64,000 nucleotides of DNA, from contig NZ_CP027762.1 of NCBI RefSeq assembly GCF_003852315.1, positions 4,631,501 through 4,695,500 on the forward strand, read 5' to 3'. The DNA comes from Pseudomonas sp. LBUM920. Its GTDB lineage: Bacteria; Pseudomonadota; Gammaproteobacteria; Pseudomonadales; Pseudomonadaceae. Position numbers and translations under genes: made by a program. Under the pieces are notes generated by a model. It did not search any database and was not told the DNA's origin. It saw nothing but the letters and a program-made list of their open reading frames with translations. Numbering within the stretch: the stretch's first letter is position 1; the number at the start of each line of letters is the position of its first letter. Positions 26,966 to 35,057 of the stretch are shown in pieces.

Positions 26966-28894
26966 ATGCCCACATTCAGCAAAATCCTGATCGCCAACCG
27001 CGGCGAAATTGCCTGTCGCATCCAGCGCACCGCCCAGGCCCTGGGCTACCGCACCGTGGCGGTCTACAGCGATGCCGACGCCCAGGCCCTGCATGTGCAG
27101 ATGGCCGACGAAGCCGTCAACATCGGCCCGGCGCCTGTCCAGCAGTCGTACCTCAACATCGCCGCCATTCTCAACGCAGCCAACATCACAGGCGCCGACG
27201 CCATCCACCCCGGCTATGGCTTTCTCTCCGAAAACGCCGACTTCGCCCGCGCCTGCCAACACGCGAACATCACCTTCATCGGCCCAAGCGTTGAGGCCAT
27301 CGAACTGATGGGCAGCAAACGCCTGTCCAAACTGGCCATGCTCGAGGCGGGCGTGCCGTGCATACCCGGTTACCAAGGCGGCCGCCAAGACGACGCCACC
27401 CTGCAAGAGCAAGCCAAGCGCATTGGCTACCCTCTGATGATCAAGGCCAGCGCCGGCGGCGGCGGGCGCGGCATGCGCCTGGTGCACGACAGCAGCCAGC
27501 TGCTCGACTCACTGCGCACCGCCCGCTCTGAAGCGATGAACGCCTTCGGCAGCGACGAACTGATCCTCGAGCGCGCGCTGATCGACCCGCGCCATGTCGA
27601 AATTCAATTGTTCGGCGACAGCCACGGCCAGCTCATCTACCTGGGCGAACGCGATTGCTCGATCCAGCGCCGCCATCAGAAAGTCATTGAAGAAGCCCCC
27701 TGCCCCGTGATGACCCCGCAACTGCGCCAAGCCATGGGCGAAGCCGCCCTGAAAGCCGGGCGGGCGGTCAATTACGTGGGCGCCGGCACGGTGGAATTCC
27801 TGCTCGACCGCGACGGCCAATTCTATTTCCTGGAAATGAACACGCGCCTGCAAGTGGAGCACCCCGTTACCGAGCTGATCACCGGCCTCGACCTGGTGGC
27901 CTGGCAACTGCACATCGCAGCCGGTGAAGCGCTGCCACTCACACAGGCCGACGTGGCCTTAAGCGGTCACGCCCTGGAAGTGCGCCTGTACGCCGAAGAC
28001 CCGACGCAGGGCTTTGTGCCGCAAACCGGTGACGTGCTGCGCTGGGAGCCTGCCGTCGGCGTGCGGACCGACCACGGCGTACTCGAAGGCCAACGCATCA
28101 GCCCGTTCTACGACGCCATGCTCGGCAAGATCATCGCTCACGGCGCCACCCGTGAAGAAGCTCGGCGCAAACTGCTGCGAGCAGTCCAAGACACGGTATT
28201 GCTGGGCGTAACGACCAACCAGCGACTGCTCGCCGATCTGCTTGAACACCCGGACTTTATCGCCGGCGATTTCAGCACCGGATTCATCGCCAAGCACTTC
28301 AGCGAGATTCCCCGTCAGGCAGCCACAGATGAACAGATCGCCCTGGCCGCCGCGCTGTTTTATCACCACAGCGCCGGTACCCACCACTCAGGTTTAACGG
28401 GCTGGCGCAACAACGCCAGCGTGCCTTGGACCTATCGCCTGGATATTAACGACGCACCCCACGAGGTCGCCGTGAGCGTGCTGCACGCCAACCACCTGCA
28501 GGCCAACGGCATCGACATTCGCAACCTCAGCACCGATGGCCGCCGGGCCACGCTGGAGATCAACGGCGTGCGCCGCCGCGTCGCCTACCACCTCGACGAT
28601 GCACAGCTCTGGCTGCCCGGCGTGCGGGTGATCAACCGTACTCAGCAGGTCGCCAGCCGCCAGGTCGATGCCGGCAGCGGCACCGTCAAGGCGCCGATGG
28701 ACGGTGCCATTGTCGACATTCGGGTCAGCGCCGGTCAGCGCGTCACCCAGGGTCAATTGCTGCTGGTGCTCGAAGCGATGAAGATGGAGCATCCGCTGAC
28801 GGCCGGCATCGACGGCGTGATCAAAAACGTGCAGGTGATTGCAGGCGCTCAAGTGCACAATCGCCAGGTTTTACTGGAGATCGAAAAGGCCTAG
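26966..28894 (+). CDS. atuF: Geranyl-CoA carboxylase alpha subunit (biotin carboxylase and carrier) AtuF
   Basis: 642 residues from the ATG at 26966, with AAGGG upstream; the open frame starts earlier but inside a REP repeat. Biotin carboxylase occupies about 1-450 (KILIANRGEIACRI, ATP-grasp glycine loop KASAGGGGRGM near 165, EMNTRLQVEHPVTE near 290). The biotin carrier domain at the end has LEAMKMEHPL, with the biotinyl lysine near 606. It carboxylates biotin with ATP and bicarbonate and works with AtuC on geranyl-CoA. LiuD is the closest alternative, but the atu operon context is clear. No atuG or atuH follows. Confidence 0.92.
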   Translation: MPTFSKILIANRGEIACRIQRTAQALGYRTVAVYSDADAQALHVQMADEAVNIGPAPVQQSYLNIAAILNAANITGADAIHPGYGFLSENADFARACQHANITFIGPSVEAIELMGSKRLSKLAMLEAGVPCIPGYQGGRQDDATLQEQAKRIGYPLMIKASAGGGGRGMRLVHDSSQLLDSLRTARSEAMNAFGSDELILERALIDPRHVEIQLFGDSHGQLIYLGERDCSIQRRHQKVIEEAPCPVMTPQLRQAMGEAALKAGRAVNYVGAGTVEFLLDRDGQFYFLEMNTRLQVEHPVTELITGLDLVAWQLHIAAGEALPLTQADVALSGHALEVRLYAEDPTQGFVPQTGDVLRWEPAVGVRTDHGVLEGQRISPFYDAMLGKIIAHGATREEARRKLLRAVQDTVLLGVTTNQRLLADLLEHPDFIAGDFSTGFIAKHFSEIPRQAATDEQIALAAALFYHHSAGTHHSGLTGWRNNASVPWTYRLDINDAPHEVAVSVLHANHLQANGIDIRNLSTDGRRATLEINGVRRRVAYHLDDAQLWLPGVRVINRTQQVASRQVDAGSGTVKAPMDGAIVDIRVSAGQRVTQGQLLLVLEAMKMEHPLTAGIDGVIKNVQVIAGAQVHNRQVLLEIEKA

Positions 28895-28960
28895 GCGGAA
28901 CTACACGGCCCGGCTACGCTCTATCCCCATCAGGAAGGGACGAGTACGGGAACCTGCGCG

Positions 28961-29503
28961 ATGCCTCATTGGCTGATTATTGACCTTGAAGCCACAACGG
29001 ATGAAGGCGGCTGGCCCGTGACGGAGATGGAAGTCATCGAGATCGGCGCGAGCCTGGTGAACCGCCAAGGCCGTGAACTGGATCACTTCCAGCGCTTTGT
29101 GCGGCCGCTGCGTCGGCCGTTGCTGACGCCGTTCTGCCGACAGCTCACCCACATCACCCAGGCCAACATCGACGCCGCTGCACCGATGACCGACGTGTGG
29201 CCACTGTTCGAACGCTGGCTGGGCCAGCATCAGACGCGCCTGGAAGGCTGGGCCAGCTGGGGCGACTACGATCGCAAGCAGCTTGAACTCGAATGGCAAC
29301 GCCATGGCCTGGCCAGCGCGCTCGCGCAAACGCCGCATGTGAACCTCAAGCAGCGCTTCGCCAAGGCCCGGCGCCTGGATAAGCCGCTGGGCCTCAACGG
29401 CGCGCTGCAATTGGCGGGGATGCAGTTTCAGGGTCAGCAACACCGGGCGCTGGAAGATGCGCGCAACACCGCGCGCCTGCTGCCATTGATTTTGCCGGTC
29501 TAG
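28961..29503 (+). CDS. DEDDh-type 3'-5' exonuclease (ERI-1/KapD-like)
   Basis: 180 residues spanning a single exonuclease domain. Asp8 and Glu10 in IIDLEATT are motif I, WGDYD (Asp102/Asp104) is motif II, and H161-x4-D166 in HRALEDARNTA is motif III of the DEDDh family. SLVNRQG and TPFCRQLTHIT resemble the ERI-1/KapD branch, which trims RNA or short single strands, rather than the DnaQ proofreading branch. The substrate is not known. It is 66 bases downstream of atuF but functionally unrelated; it may have its own promoter. Confidence 0.85.
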   Translation: MPHWLIIDLEATTDEGGWPVTEMEVIEIGASLVNRQGRELDHFQRFVRPLRRPLLTPFCRQLTHITQANIDAAAPMTDVWPLFERWLGQHQTRLEGWASWGDYDRKQLELEWQRHGLASALAQTPHVNLKQRFAKARRLDKPLGLNGALQLAGMQFQGQQHRALEDARNTARLLPLILPV

Positions 29504-29680
29504 GCAGCGCGCAAAGGCTTGGGCATACTGGCCGGCCTTTTCCAATATCCTGCTGTTCTGTAGGAGCCGGCGTGCCGGTCTTGACGTGCGCCTGAGCGAA
29601 GCCAGGCCCAAGGGCCTCATCGCAGGCAAGCACGTCCATACAGAGCAGGAAGCCTTAATCCACTTTTCGAGGATTCACCC

Positions 29681-29962
29681 ATGTTCAAAGTCAACGAATA
29701 CTTCGACGGCACCGTCAAGTCGATCGCTTTCGGCACCGCAGAAGGTCCGGCGACCATCGGCGTGATGGCCCCGGGTGAATACGAATTCGGTACCGCCCAG
29801 CGTGAAATCATGCACGTGGTGTCCGGCGCCCTGACCGTGAAACTGCCCGACGCCGACTGGGAAACCTTCGCTGCCGGCAGCCAGTTCAACGTACCGGCCA
29901 ACAGCAAGTTCCAGCTGAAGGTCGCGGTAAACACTGCTTACCTGTGCGAATACCGCGGCTAA
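29681..29962 (+). CDS. ppnP: Pyrimidine/purine nucleoside phosphorylase PpnP (DUF1255)
   Basis: 93 residues, small cupin fold. MFKVNEYFDGTVKSIAF at the start, GVMAPGEYEFGTA in the middle and GSQFNVPANSKFQLKV near 65-80 are characteristic of the YaiE/PpnP family. This family splits several nucleosides with phosphate to the free base and ribose 1-phosphate. It is a single gene followed by a strong terminator at 29979-30014. A partial REP-like sequence (about 29565-29640) lies upstream. The ATG has GAGGA about 12 bases upstream. Confidence 0.92.
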   Translation: MFKVNEYFDGTVKSIAFGTAEGPATIGVMAPGEYEFGTAQREIMHVVSGALTVKLPDADWETFAAGSQFNVPANSKFQLKVAVNTAYLCEYRG

Positions 29963-29978
29963 GGGTTGCACCGGTCAA

Positions 29979-30014
29979 AAAAATGCCCGTCTCGCAGGAG
30001 ACGGGCATTTTTTA
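29979..30014. terminator. Bidirectional terminator between ppnP and the MOSC gene
   Basis: AAAAAATGCCCGTCTC and GAGACGGGCATTTTTT form a perfect stem of more than 12 bp with a short loop and with A- and T-runs on both sides. It lies between two convergent genes, so it can stop transcription from each. Confidence 0.92.
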
Positions 30015-30026
30015 TGCACGAACGTG

Positions 30027-30833
30027 TTACTCGATGATGGTCACGGGCATGCCCACTTGCAGAAGGCCCAGGTCATCGTTGACCAGGTTCTGGCCGAACA
30101 GGGCGCCGTGTTCCGTCTTGCGATAGGCATCGAGCGTGGCGAAGGGTTCGCGATCGGCACTGCGTTCGCCGGTCGCCGGGTCAATCGTGGTGAGAATACA
30201 ACGAGCACAGGGCTTGACCACTCGGAACTCAACGTCGCCGATACGCAGGCGCTTCCAGCCATCTTCGGCGTACGCTTGACTGCCTTCGATCACCAGATTG
30301 GGGCGAAAGCGCAGCATTTCCATGGGCCGGCCAACCTGCCGGGAAAGGTCGTCCAGGGACGCCTGGCCGATCAACAACAGCGGGTAGCCGTCGGCAAACG
30401 CCACCTGGTCGCCATCTTTGCCGAAACCGGCCTCGGTGGTGCGTGCACGGGCCAGTGGCATCTGCACCAGCCGCGTGGCTTTGCCGATAAAGTCACTGAC
30501 CCAGGCCGCCGCCGCATCGCCGGCATCCGGCACACGCAGGGTATCGCGCCAGATCGTCACCCCGCGCAGTTCGGCATCGCTGCCGGGTAAGGCCACCTCC
30601 AGCGGCGCCATGCCTGGCGTACTCAGGGTCAAGCCACCGGCGCTGTTCCACAACGCCGACAACTGGCTCATCTTCGCCACCGCCCGCTGCGTCAGAAATC
30701 GCCCGCTGGCTTCGTCGACCAACATCCAGCGTCGATCCCCGTCCAGCCCGAGTTGATCCAGACCGACCTGCTGCAAGGCTTCGGCCTTGCCGGACTTCAA
30801 GGGGTAACGGTACAACGCGCTGAGACGAAGCAT
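30027..30833 (-). CDS. MOSC domain protein (YcbX-like, no ferredoxin domain)
   Basis: 268 residues from the ATG at 30833, preferred over a TTG eight codons upstream because LSALYRYPLKSGK is the family N-terminus. The N-terminal MOSC beta-barrel (about 1-115, GLDGDRRWMLVDEASGRFLTQR) is followed by the MOSC domain (about 120-265, MLRFRPNLVIEG). RVVKPCARCILTTIDPATGE contains the conserved Cys expected to bind the molybdenum cofactor. E. coli YcbX has an extra 2Fe-2S domain at the C-terminus that is absent here. Likely a Mo-dependent hydroxylamine-type reductase component; the electron donor is not evident. The gene stands alone, between the terminator and a REP repeat. Confidence 0.85.
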   Translation of the reverse strand: MLRLSALYRYPLKSGKAEALQQVGLDQLGLDGDRRWMLVDEASGRFLTQRAVAKMSQLSALWNSAGGLTLSTPGMAPLEVALPGSDAELRGVTIWRDTLRVPDAGDAAAAWVSDFIGKATRLVQMPLARARTTEAGFGKDGDQVAFADGYPLLLIGQASLDDLSRQVGRPMEMLRFRPNLVIEGSQAYAEDGWKRLRIGDVEFRVVKPCARCILTTIDPATGERSADREPFATLDAYRKTEHGALFGQNLVNDDLGLLQVGMPVTIIE

Positions 30834-30973
30834 GAGCCTGCGTTCCTGAGGGGACAAAGCGCCACCCTATAGCAGGCAGCCCCGGAATCAAAGGGCGACG
30901 CCCCCACAGTCAACAAGCAGGTGCAACGCGCAGACTCGCCGCGCCCCCAGACTTACTCTGGCCAGCGACTTAC

Positions 30974-31126
30974 TGTGGCGAGCGAACTTACCGTGGCGAG
31001 CGGGCTTGCCCCGCGTTGGGCTGCGAAGCAGCCCCAAAGCCAGACCCCGCAGTTCTGCTGAGACACCGCAGCGTCCTTAAGGGGCCGCTGCGCAGCCCAA
31101 CGCAGGGCAAGCCTGCTCACCACAAA
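30974..31126. repeat. REP-type composite repeat, family A, copy 2
   Basis: Same organisation as at 18781-18953: doubled GTGGCGAGCG units, CTTGCCCCGCGTTGGGCTGCG, a variable centre, then CGCAGCCCAACGCAGGGCAAG. It fills most of the 330-base gap between cheV and the MOSC gene; nothing else is visible there. Confidence 0.85.
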
Positions 31127-31163
31127 GAGCCGGCTCATCCAACCCTAAGTTCCTCACAAAGAA

Positions 31164-32099
31164 TCAGGCCGGCACTTCATCCAGCATCAGGCGTTGGCGC
31201 ACCACATCCACCAGCTTGTCGGGCTGGAATTTGGACAGGAAGTTATCGCAACCGACCTTTTTCACCATCGAGTCGTTGAAGCTGCCCGACAGCGAGGTGT
31301 GCAGCACCACGTAAAGCCCCCGCAGGCGCGGATCATTGCGAATTTCGGTAGTCAGGCGGTAGCCGTCCATCTCGGGCATTTCGGCGTCGGTAAAGATCAT
31401 CAGCAGTTTGTCGGTCATCACCTGGCCGCTGTCGGCCCAGGCCTTGAGCATGTTCAGCGCCTTGAGGCCATCACTGGCGATGTGCATCTTCACCCCAAGC
31501 TGGCCAAGGGTGTCGCGCAGTTGCGACAGGGCCACATTGGAGTCGTCCACCAACAGCACTTCGCGGCCACGGGCGCGCTCCAGTACCGGGTCTTCGAGTT
31601 TCTCGCGGGAGACCTTGGCGTTGTACGGCACGATTTCGGCGAGGACTTTTTCCACGTCGATGATTTCCACCAACTGGTCATCGACCTTGCTGATGGCGGT
31701 GAGGTAATGCTGGCGACCGGCGCTGGCCGGTGGCGGCAGGATGGCTTCCCAGTTCATGTTGACGATGCGGTCCACACCGCCCACCAGGAATGCCTGCACC
31801 GAGCGGTTGTACTCGGTGACGATAATCGTGCTGTTGGGCCCCGGCACCAGCGGACGCATGCCAATCGCCTGCGACAGGTCGATCACCGGCAGGGTCTGGC
31901 CGCGCAGGTTGACCACGCCACACACAAACGGGTGACGCTGGGGCATCAGGGTCAGCTTGGGCAACTGCAGGACTTCCTGCACCTTGAACACGTTGATCGC
32001 GAACAGCTGCCGCCCGGCCAGGCGAAACATGAGAATCTCCAGGCGATTCTCACCCACCAGTTGCGTGCGTTGATCTACCGTGTCGAGAATGCCGGCCAT
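31164..32099 (-). CDS. cheV: Chemotaxis coupling protein CheV (CheW-REC)
   Basis: 311 residues from the ATG at 32099, which has AGGAGC six bases upstream. Residues about 15-160 form a CheW domain (LEILMFRLAGRQLFAINVFKVQEV, VNLRGQTLPVIDLS). Residues about 178-305 form a receiver with the acidic pair Asp185/Asp186, the phosphoacceptor Asp238 in FTDAEMPEMDG, and a KFQPD lysine. CheV couples receptors to CheA and its receiver can take phosphate from CheA. It is a single gene separated from the main chemotaxis cluster by about 4 kb. A near-consensus FliA promoter lies at 32215-32241, so it is expected to be expressed with late flagellar genes. Confidence 0.94.
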   Translation of the reverse strand: MAGILDTVDQRTQLVGENRLEILMFRLAGRQLFAINVFKVQEVLQLPKLTLMPQRHPFVCGVVNLRGQTLPVIDLSQAIGMRPLVPGPNSTIIVTEYNRSVQAFLVGGVDRIVNMNWEAILPPPASAGRQHYLTAISKVDDQLVEIIDVEKVLAEIVPYNAKVSREKLEDPVLERARGREVLLVDDSNVALSQLRDTLGQLGVKMHIASDGLKALNMLKAWADSGQVMTDKLLMIFTDAEMPEMDGYRLTTEIRNDPRLRGLYVVLHTSLSGSFNDSMVKKVGCDNFLSKFQPDKLVDVVRQRLMLDEVPA

Positions 32100-32214
32100 T
32101 AAAAGCTCCTGATGTGGTGTATGTGCGGCTGGTTCAAGCGGGTCGGGTATCGCGACCCTGCCGACCAACGCGCCGTCTTTGAATTGTTCGCGAGCACGCT
32201 TGCGCCTATGCTCG

Positions 32215-32241
32215 TTATCGGCGGCGATCGCCAGAGCTTGA
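32215..32241 (-). promoter_or_regulatory. FliA (sigma28) promoter of cheV
   Basis: On the minus strand TCAA-N15-GCCGATAA. The -10 GCCGATAA is a perfect match to the sigma28 consensus, and the -35 TCAA differs from TAAA by one base, with the correct 15-base spacing. The predicted leader to the cheV ATG is about 110 bases. Confidence 0.75.
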
Positions 32242-32706
32242 CCCCGGTAAAATGCCACGTAAATTCATTGATGTCACACTGACATCATGGTTTACTGCAA
32301 CGGCCTCTTCAAACGGCACTCAAGCAACGTCGCGCGACCTTCAAATCGACGCGAGGTTCCGCTGCGTAAGGGAATCCCCTATGCACAATCAGGCCCAACC
32401 TGATATTCGCGATATCTAATAGCCATTAATGTGACGCCATTCTCATTGCATGAATGGAGTCACGCTTTTGTTTGCCATCCCAAGCCCTCGGCCCACGGGT
32501 CTTTTAGAGATTGCCGTGGCGGCATCCAAAGTTGTGCAAGCGACCCGAATGACCAGGGCCACTCACGGCTATCGTGATCATTCAAATAACGGTCCTACTG
32601 GAATTTCGGAAGCGGGCTACAGATTTCAGTCATATTTCAGCGGTAGGTTTACGCCATTCACCCGGTGCGGCATCTCATCACCCGAGCTTATGTTACGGAG
32701 ACATGC
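32242..32706. other. Intergenic region between cheV and the Hpt-like gene
   Basis: About 465 bases without a convincing gene. A plus-strand open frame at 32450-32710 has no recognisable motif and overlaps the next gene start. The stretch is more AT-rich than its neighbours and contains small inverted repeats, for example GATAT-TCGCG-ATATC near 32402. The promoter of the Hpt-like gene should lie here, but I could not place it. Confidence 0.5.
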
Positions 32707-33156
32707 ATGATGAATAACGCAAACGAATGGCAAACTGCACTTCCCGAATTCCTGCTTGAGGCCGAGATGCTCCTGGCCAAGTCGCAAGAGTGCTTGAACC
32801 ACTTGCATCTGATCCGCAACGACAGCGATGCCATCGACTGCATGAAAATCAGTTTGAGCAACCTGGCTGAAAAGGCCGAGGGCCTGGCCCTGCAGGCGAT
32901 CAGCGAATTCTCTCGGCATATTCAATACCTGATTGCCAACGCCGCCTGCCCCATGGAACTGCATGATCAGGCGCTCAATGCCTTGCATGACTGCCTGACA
33001 CTGCTGGCGTGGCAACTGGAATTGATCGACACCCGCACCGGCGAACTGGCCCTGGATGAAAGCGAACAAACTAAATTGATTGCGACAGTCACCTTGCAGA
33101 TCCCGCAAAAAGACTTCGGTTATAAACCGCAGCAACGCTTACATCACACCTCGTGA
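32707..33156 (+). CDS. Small helical protein resembling a degenerate CheA-type Hpt domain
   Basis: 149 residues from the first of two adjacent ATGs at 32707, with CGGAG about eight bases upstream. The sequence is all-helical. Its start (EFLLEAEMLLAKSQECLNHL) looks like the beginning of a CheA Hpt domain, with paired Leu/Glu heptads and a later helix ALNALHDCLTLLAWQLELI. The H-x-x-K-G phosphorylation motif is missing; the place where it should be reads ISLSNLAEKAEG. No receptor or kinase is attached. If related to Hpt proteins it cannot be phosphorylated on His in the usual way and might act as a docking partner. It sits between cheV and a two-component pair but in the opposite direction to cheV. 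Family assignment is tentative. Confidence 0.5.
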   Translation: MMNNANEWQTALPEFLLEAEMLLAKSQECLNHLHLIRNDSDAIDCMKISLSNLAEKAEGLALQAISEFSRHIQYLIANAACPMELHDQALNALHDCLTLLAWQLELIDTRTGELALDESEQTKLIATVTLQIPQKDFGYKPQQRLHHTS

Positions 33157-33507
33157 TGAGCGTAGAGGTCGTATTTAATCAGTGAGTTATCTAATAACGA
33201 CAGCAACATATCAATTAGCGATCAGCGCTATAACTCTGCCCACCCACTTCCTTAATACAACGGCCTGCTGTTTCAACTCCGGGACCCTTTAACGCGCAGA
33301 TTAGGGCCCTGGGAGTTTATGCGTGGTTAATAACCCATGAGGCGAGTCGCCAGGCGACCAACGGTAATAGTGGTGGTACTATGCCCCGCTCGAAGTGACT
33401 CAACTTCATGATGTATAAAAGATGTTTCGGCACCGCATTCCAAACAGAGCCCCGTCAGCCGCCGTGACCGGTCTTCCCGCAGCGAACCTTCATTGGCTCC
33501 ATCCGCT
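33157..33507. other. Intergenic region before the NarL-type sensor kinase
   Basis: About 350 bases, AT-rich in the first third, without a convincing gene. An imperfect inverted repeat (CTCCGGGACCCTTT near 33278 with ATTAGGGCCCTGGGAG near 33301) could end transcription of the Hpt-like gene. No clear promoter was identified. Confidence 0.5.
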
Positions 33508-34401
33508 ATGTACGCCAGCCTAAAGTCACTCATCGCAAGAGCCGTGTCCCGCAGCAATGCCCGCCGCATCGTTCTCGCCCTGTGCCTTTGCTCCTTGCTG
33601 GTCAGCCTGTGGGCCTATACCCGTTCCGCACCGTTGCCGTTGTTGATCCCTTTGCTCAACCTGGCCACGTTGCTGGTGGTGGGCGTGCAACAGTGGCGCT
33701 CGCGCAAATCGATAAAATTCCAGCCGCAGGAACTGGCCGATCGCTTACTGCAAGTGCAAGAAAACGAACGGCATCGCCTCAGCCGCGAATTGCATGACGA
33801 CATCGGCCAACTGCTCACTGCCGCCAAGCTGCAAAGCGAATGGCTCAAGCGCCGCTTGCCGCCAGACCTGCAAAGCCAGTGCACGGTGCTGTGCAACACC
33901 TTGAATGAAACCCTGGCCAAAGTGCGCGACGTCTCGGCCATTCTCAACCCGAGGCAGCTGGCCAGCCTGGGGTTGGAAGCCAGCCTGCGCGCGCACCTGC
34001 TCAAGACCCTGGAAAACACCCCGGTGCACTGGAGCCTGGAATGCCAGCAACGGCTGACCGGCATTCCCGAAGAGATGGCCGTGGCGGCCTTTCGGATCAC
34101 CCAGGAAGCGGTGACCAACATGCTTCGCCATGCCCAGGCGCACAACCTGCTGGTGCGCCTGCAACGCCTGCCCGAAGGCCTGTCGCTGATGATCTGCGAC
34201 GACGGCCTGGGCTTCTCGCCTGCCATCAACCCCGGCCTGGAAGGCCAACGGGGCATGGCCGGCATGTCCGAGCGGATAGATCAGTTGGGGGGCACTTTGT
34301 CCGTCAACAGCCAACCTGGCAAAGGGACCCGGATCGACGCGCTTTTCCCCTGGGCGCCGCGCGCCCTCGAACGGGCCAGTTCCCCTAAGGTTCTCGAGTG
34401 A
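33508..34401 (+). CDS. NarL-family sensor histidine kinase (HisKA_3)
   Basis: 297 residues from the ATG at 33508; a TTG five codons earlier is also possible and neither has a good ribosome-binding site. Two membrane helices at about 21-38 and 44-61 have almost no loop between them, so there is no periplasmic sensor domain. The dimerisation/phosphotransfer region has RLSRELHDDIGQLL with the phospho-His at 96. The HATPase part has ITQEAVTNMLRHA (N box), CDDGLGF (G1) and GQRGMAGMSERI. The signal is probably membrane-derived or intracellular. Its stop overlaps the start of the response regulator gene, so the two form a coupled pair. The regulated genes are unknown. Confidence 0.88.
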   Translation: MYASLKSLIARAVSRSNARRIVLALCLCSLLVSLWAYTRSAPLPLLIPLLNLATLLVVGVQQWRSRKSIKFQPQELADRLLQVQENERHRLSRELHDDIGQLLTAAKLQSEWLKRRLPPDLQSQCTVLCNTLNETLAKVRDVSAILNPRQLASLGLEASLRAHLLKTLENTPVHWSLECQQRLTGIPEEMAVAAFRITQEAVTNMLRHAQAHNLLVRLQRLPEGLSLMICDDGLGFSPAINPGLEGQRGMAGMSERIDQLGGTLSVNSQPGKGTRIDALFPWAPRALERASSPKVLE

Positions 34402-35057
34402 CCTGCAATTTACTTCTGGTGGATGACCACGCACTGATTCGGGCCGGCGTGCGCGCGCTGATCCAGGATATTCCCGGCTACACCGTGATCGGTGAAGCCA
34501 GTGATGGCGCGCAGTTACTGGAAAAATTCAGCGCACTGCAGCCGGATATCGTGCTGCTGGACCTGTCGATGAAGCACGTCGGTGGCCTGGACGCATTGCA
34601 GCAACTCAAGACGGCCTACCCCAAAAGCAAAGTACTGATCCTGTCGATGCACACCGACCCGGAGCTGATCATGCGGGCGCTGGAGTCCGGCGCCCATGGC
34701 TACCTGCTCAAGGACACCACCGCCAACGAGTTGGAACACGCCCTGCTCGCCTTGCGCAACAACGAGCGCTACCTGAGCCCGGCGATTGCCCACACCGTGA
34801 TCAATCAGGCGCTGATCCGCAGCCAGGGGCCGACGTCCCCCGTCGCCCACAGCCACAATCTCACGGCGCGTCAGCTTGAAATTCTGCGCCTGATCGTGCG
34901 CGGCAAATCCACCCGGGAGATCGCCCACGGCCTGGGCCTGAGCATCAAGACCGTGGAGGCGCATCGCTCGCAAATCATGAAGCGCCTGCAGATATTCGAC
35001 GTAGCGGGCCTGGTGCTATTCGCCGTTCGCGAGCAGATCATCAGCCTGGACGATTAG
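34398..35057 (+). CDS. NarL/LuxR-family response regulator
   Basis: 219 residues from a GTG at 34398 overlapping the kinase stop. The receiver at 1-120 has LLVDDH (Asp9/Asp10), phosphoacceptor Asp55 in IVLLDLSMK and Lys near 106 in YLLKDT. The LuxR-type helix-turn-helix at about 155-200 has LTARQLEILRLIVRGKSTREIAHGLGLSIKTVEAHRSQI, with the usual TVEAH recognition helix. It is paired with the upstream kinase; targets are unknown. The last 42 bases of the gene overlap the 3' end of the convergent yegS gene. Confidence 0.9.
   Translation: MTCNLLLVDDHALIRAGVRALIQDIPGYTVIGEASDGAQLLEKFSALQPDIVLLDLSMKHVGGLDALQQLKTAYPKSKVLILSMHTDPELIMRALESGAHGYLLKDTTANELEHALLALRNNERYLSPAIAHTVINQALIRSQGPTSPVAHSHNLTARQLEILRLIVRGKSTREIAHGLGLSIKTVEAHRSQIMKRLQIFDVAGLVLFAVREQIISLDD

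Noticed and set aside
29565..29640. REP-like sequence upstream of ppnP
   Set aside because: Only short matches (AGGAGCCGGCGTGCCGG, ATCGCAGGCAAGCACG) to the repeat families; too degenerate to list as a full element.
32450..32710. Plus-strand open frame of 86 codons before the Hpt-like gene
   Set aside because: Overlaps the next start; no motif and poor codon pattern.
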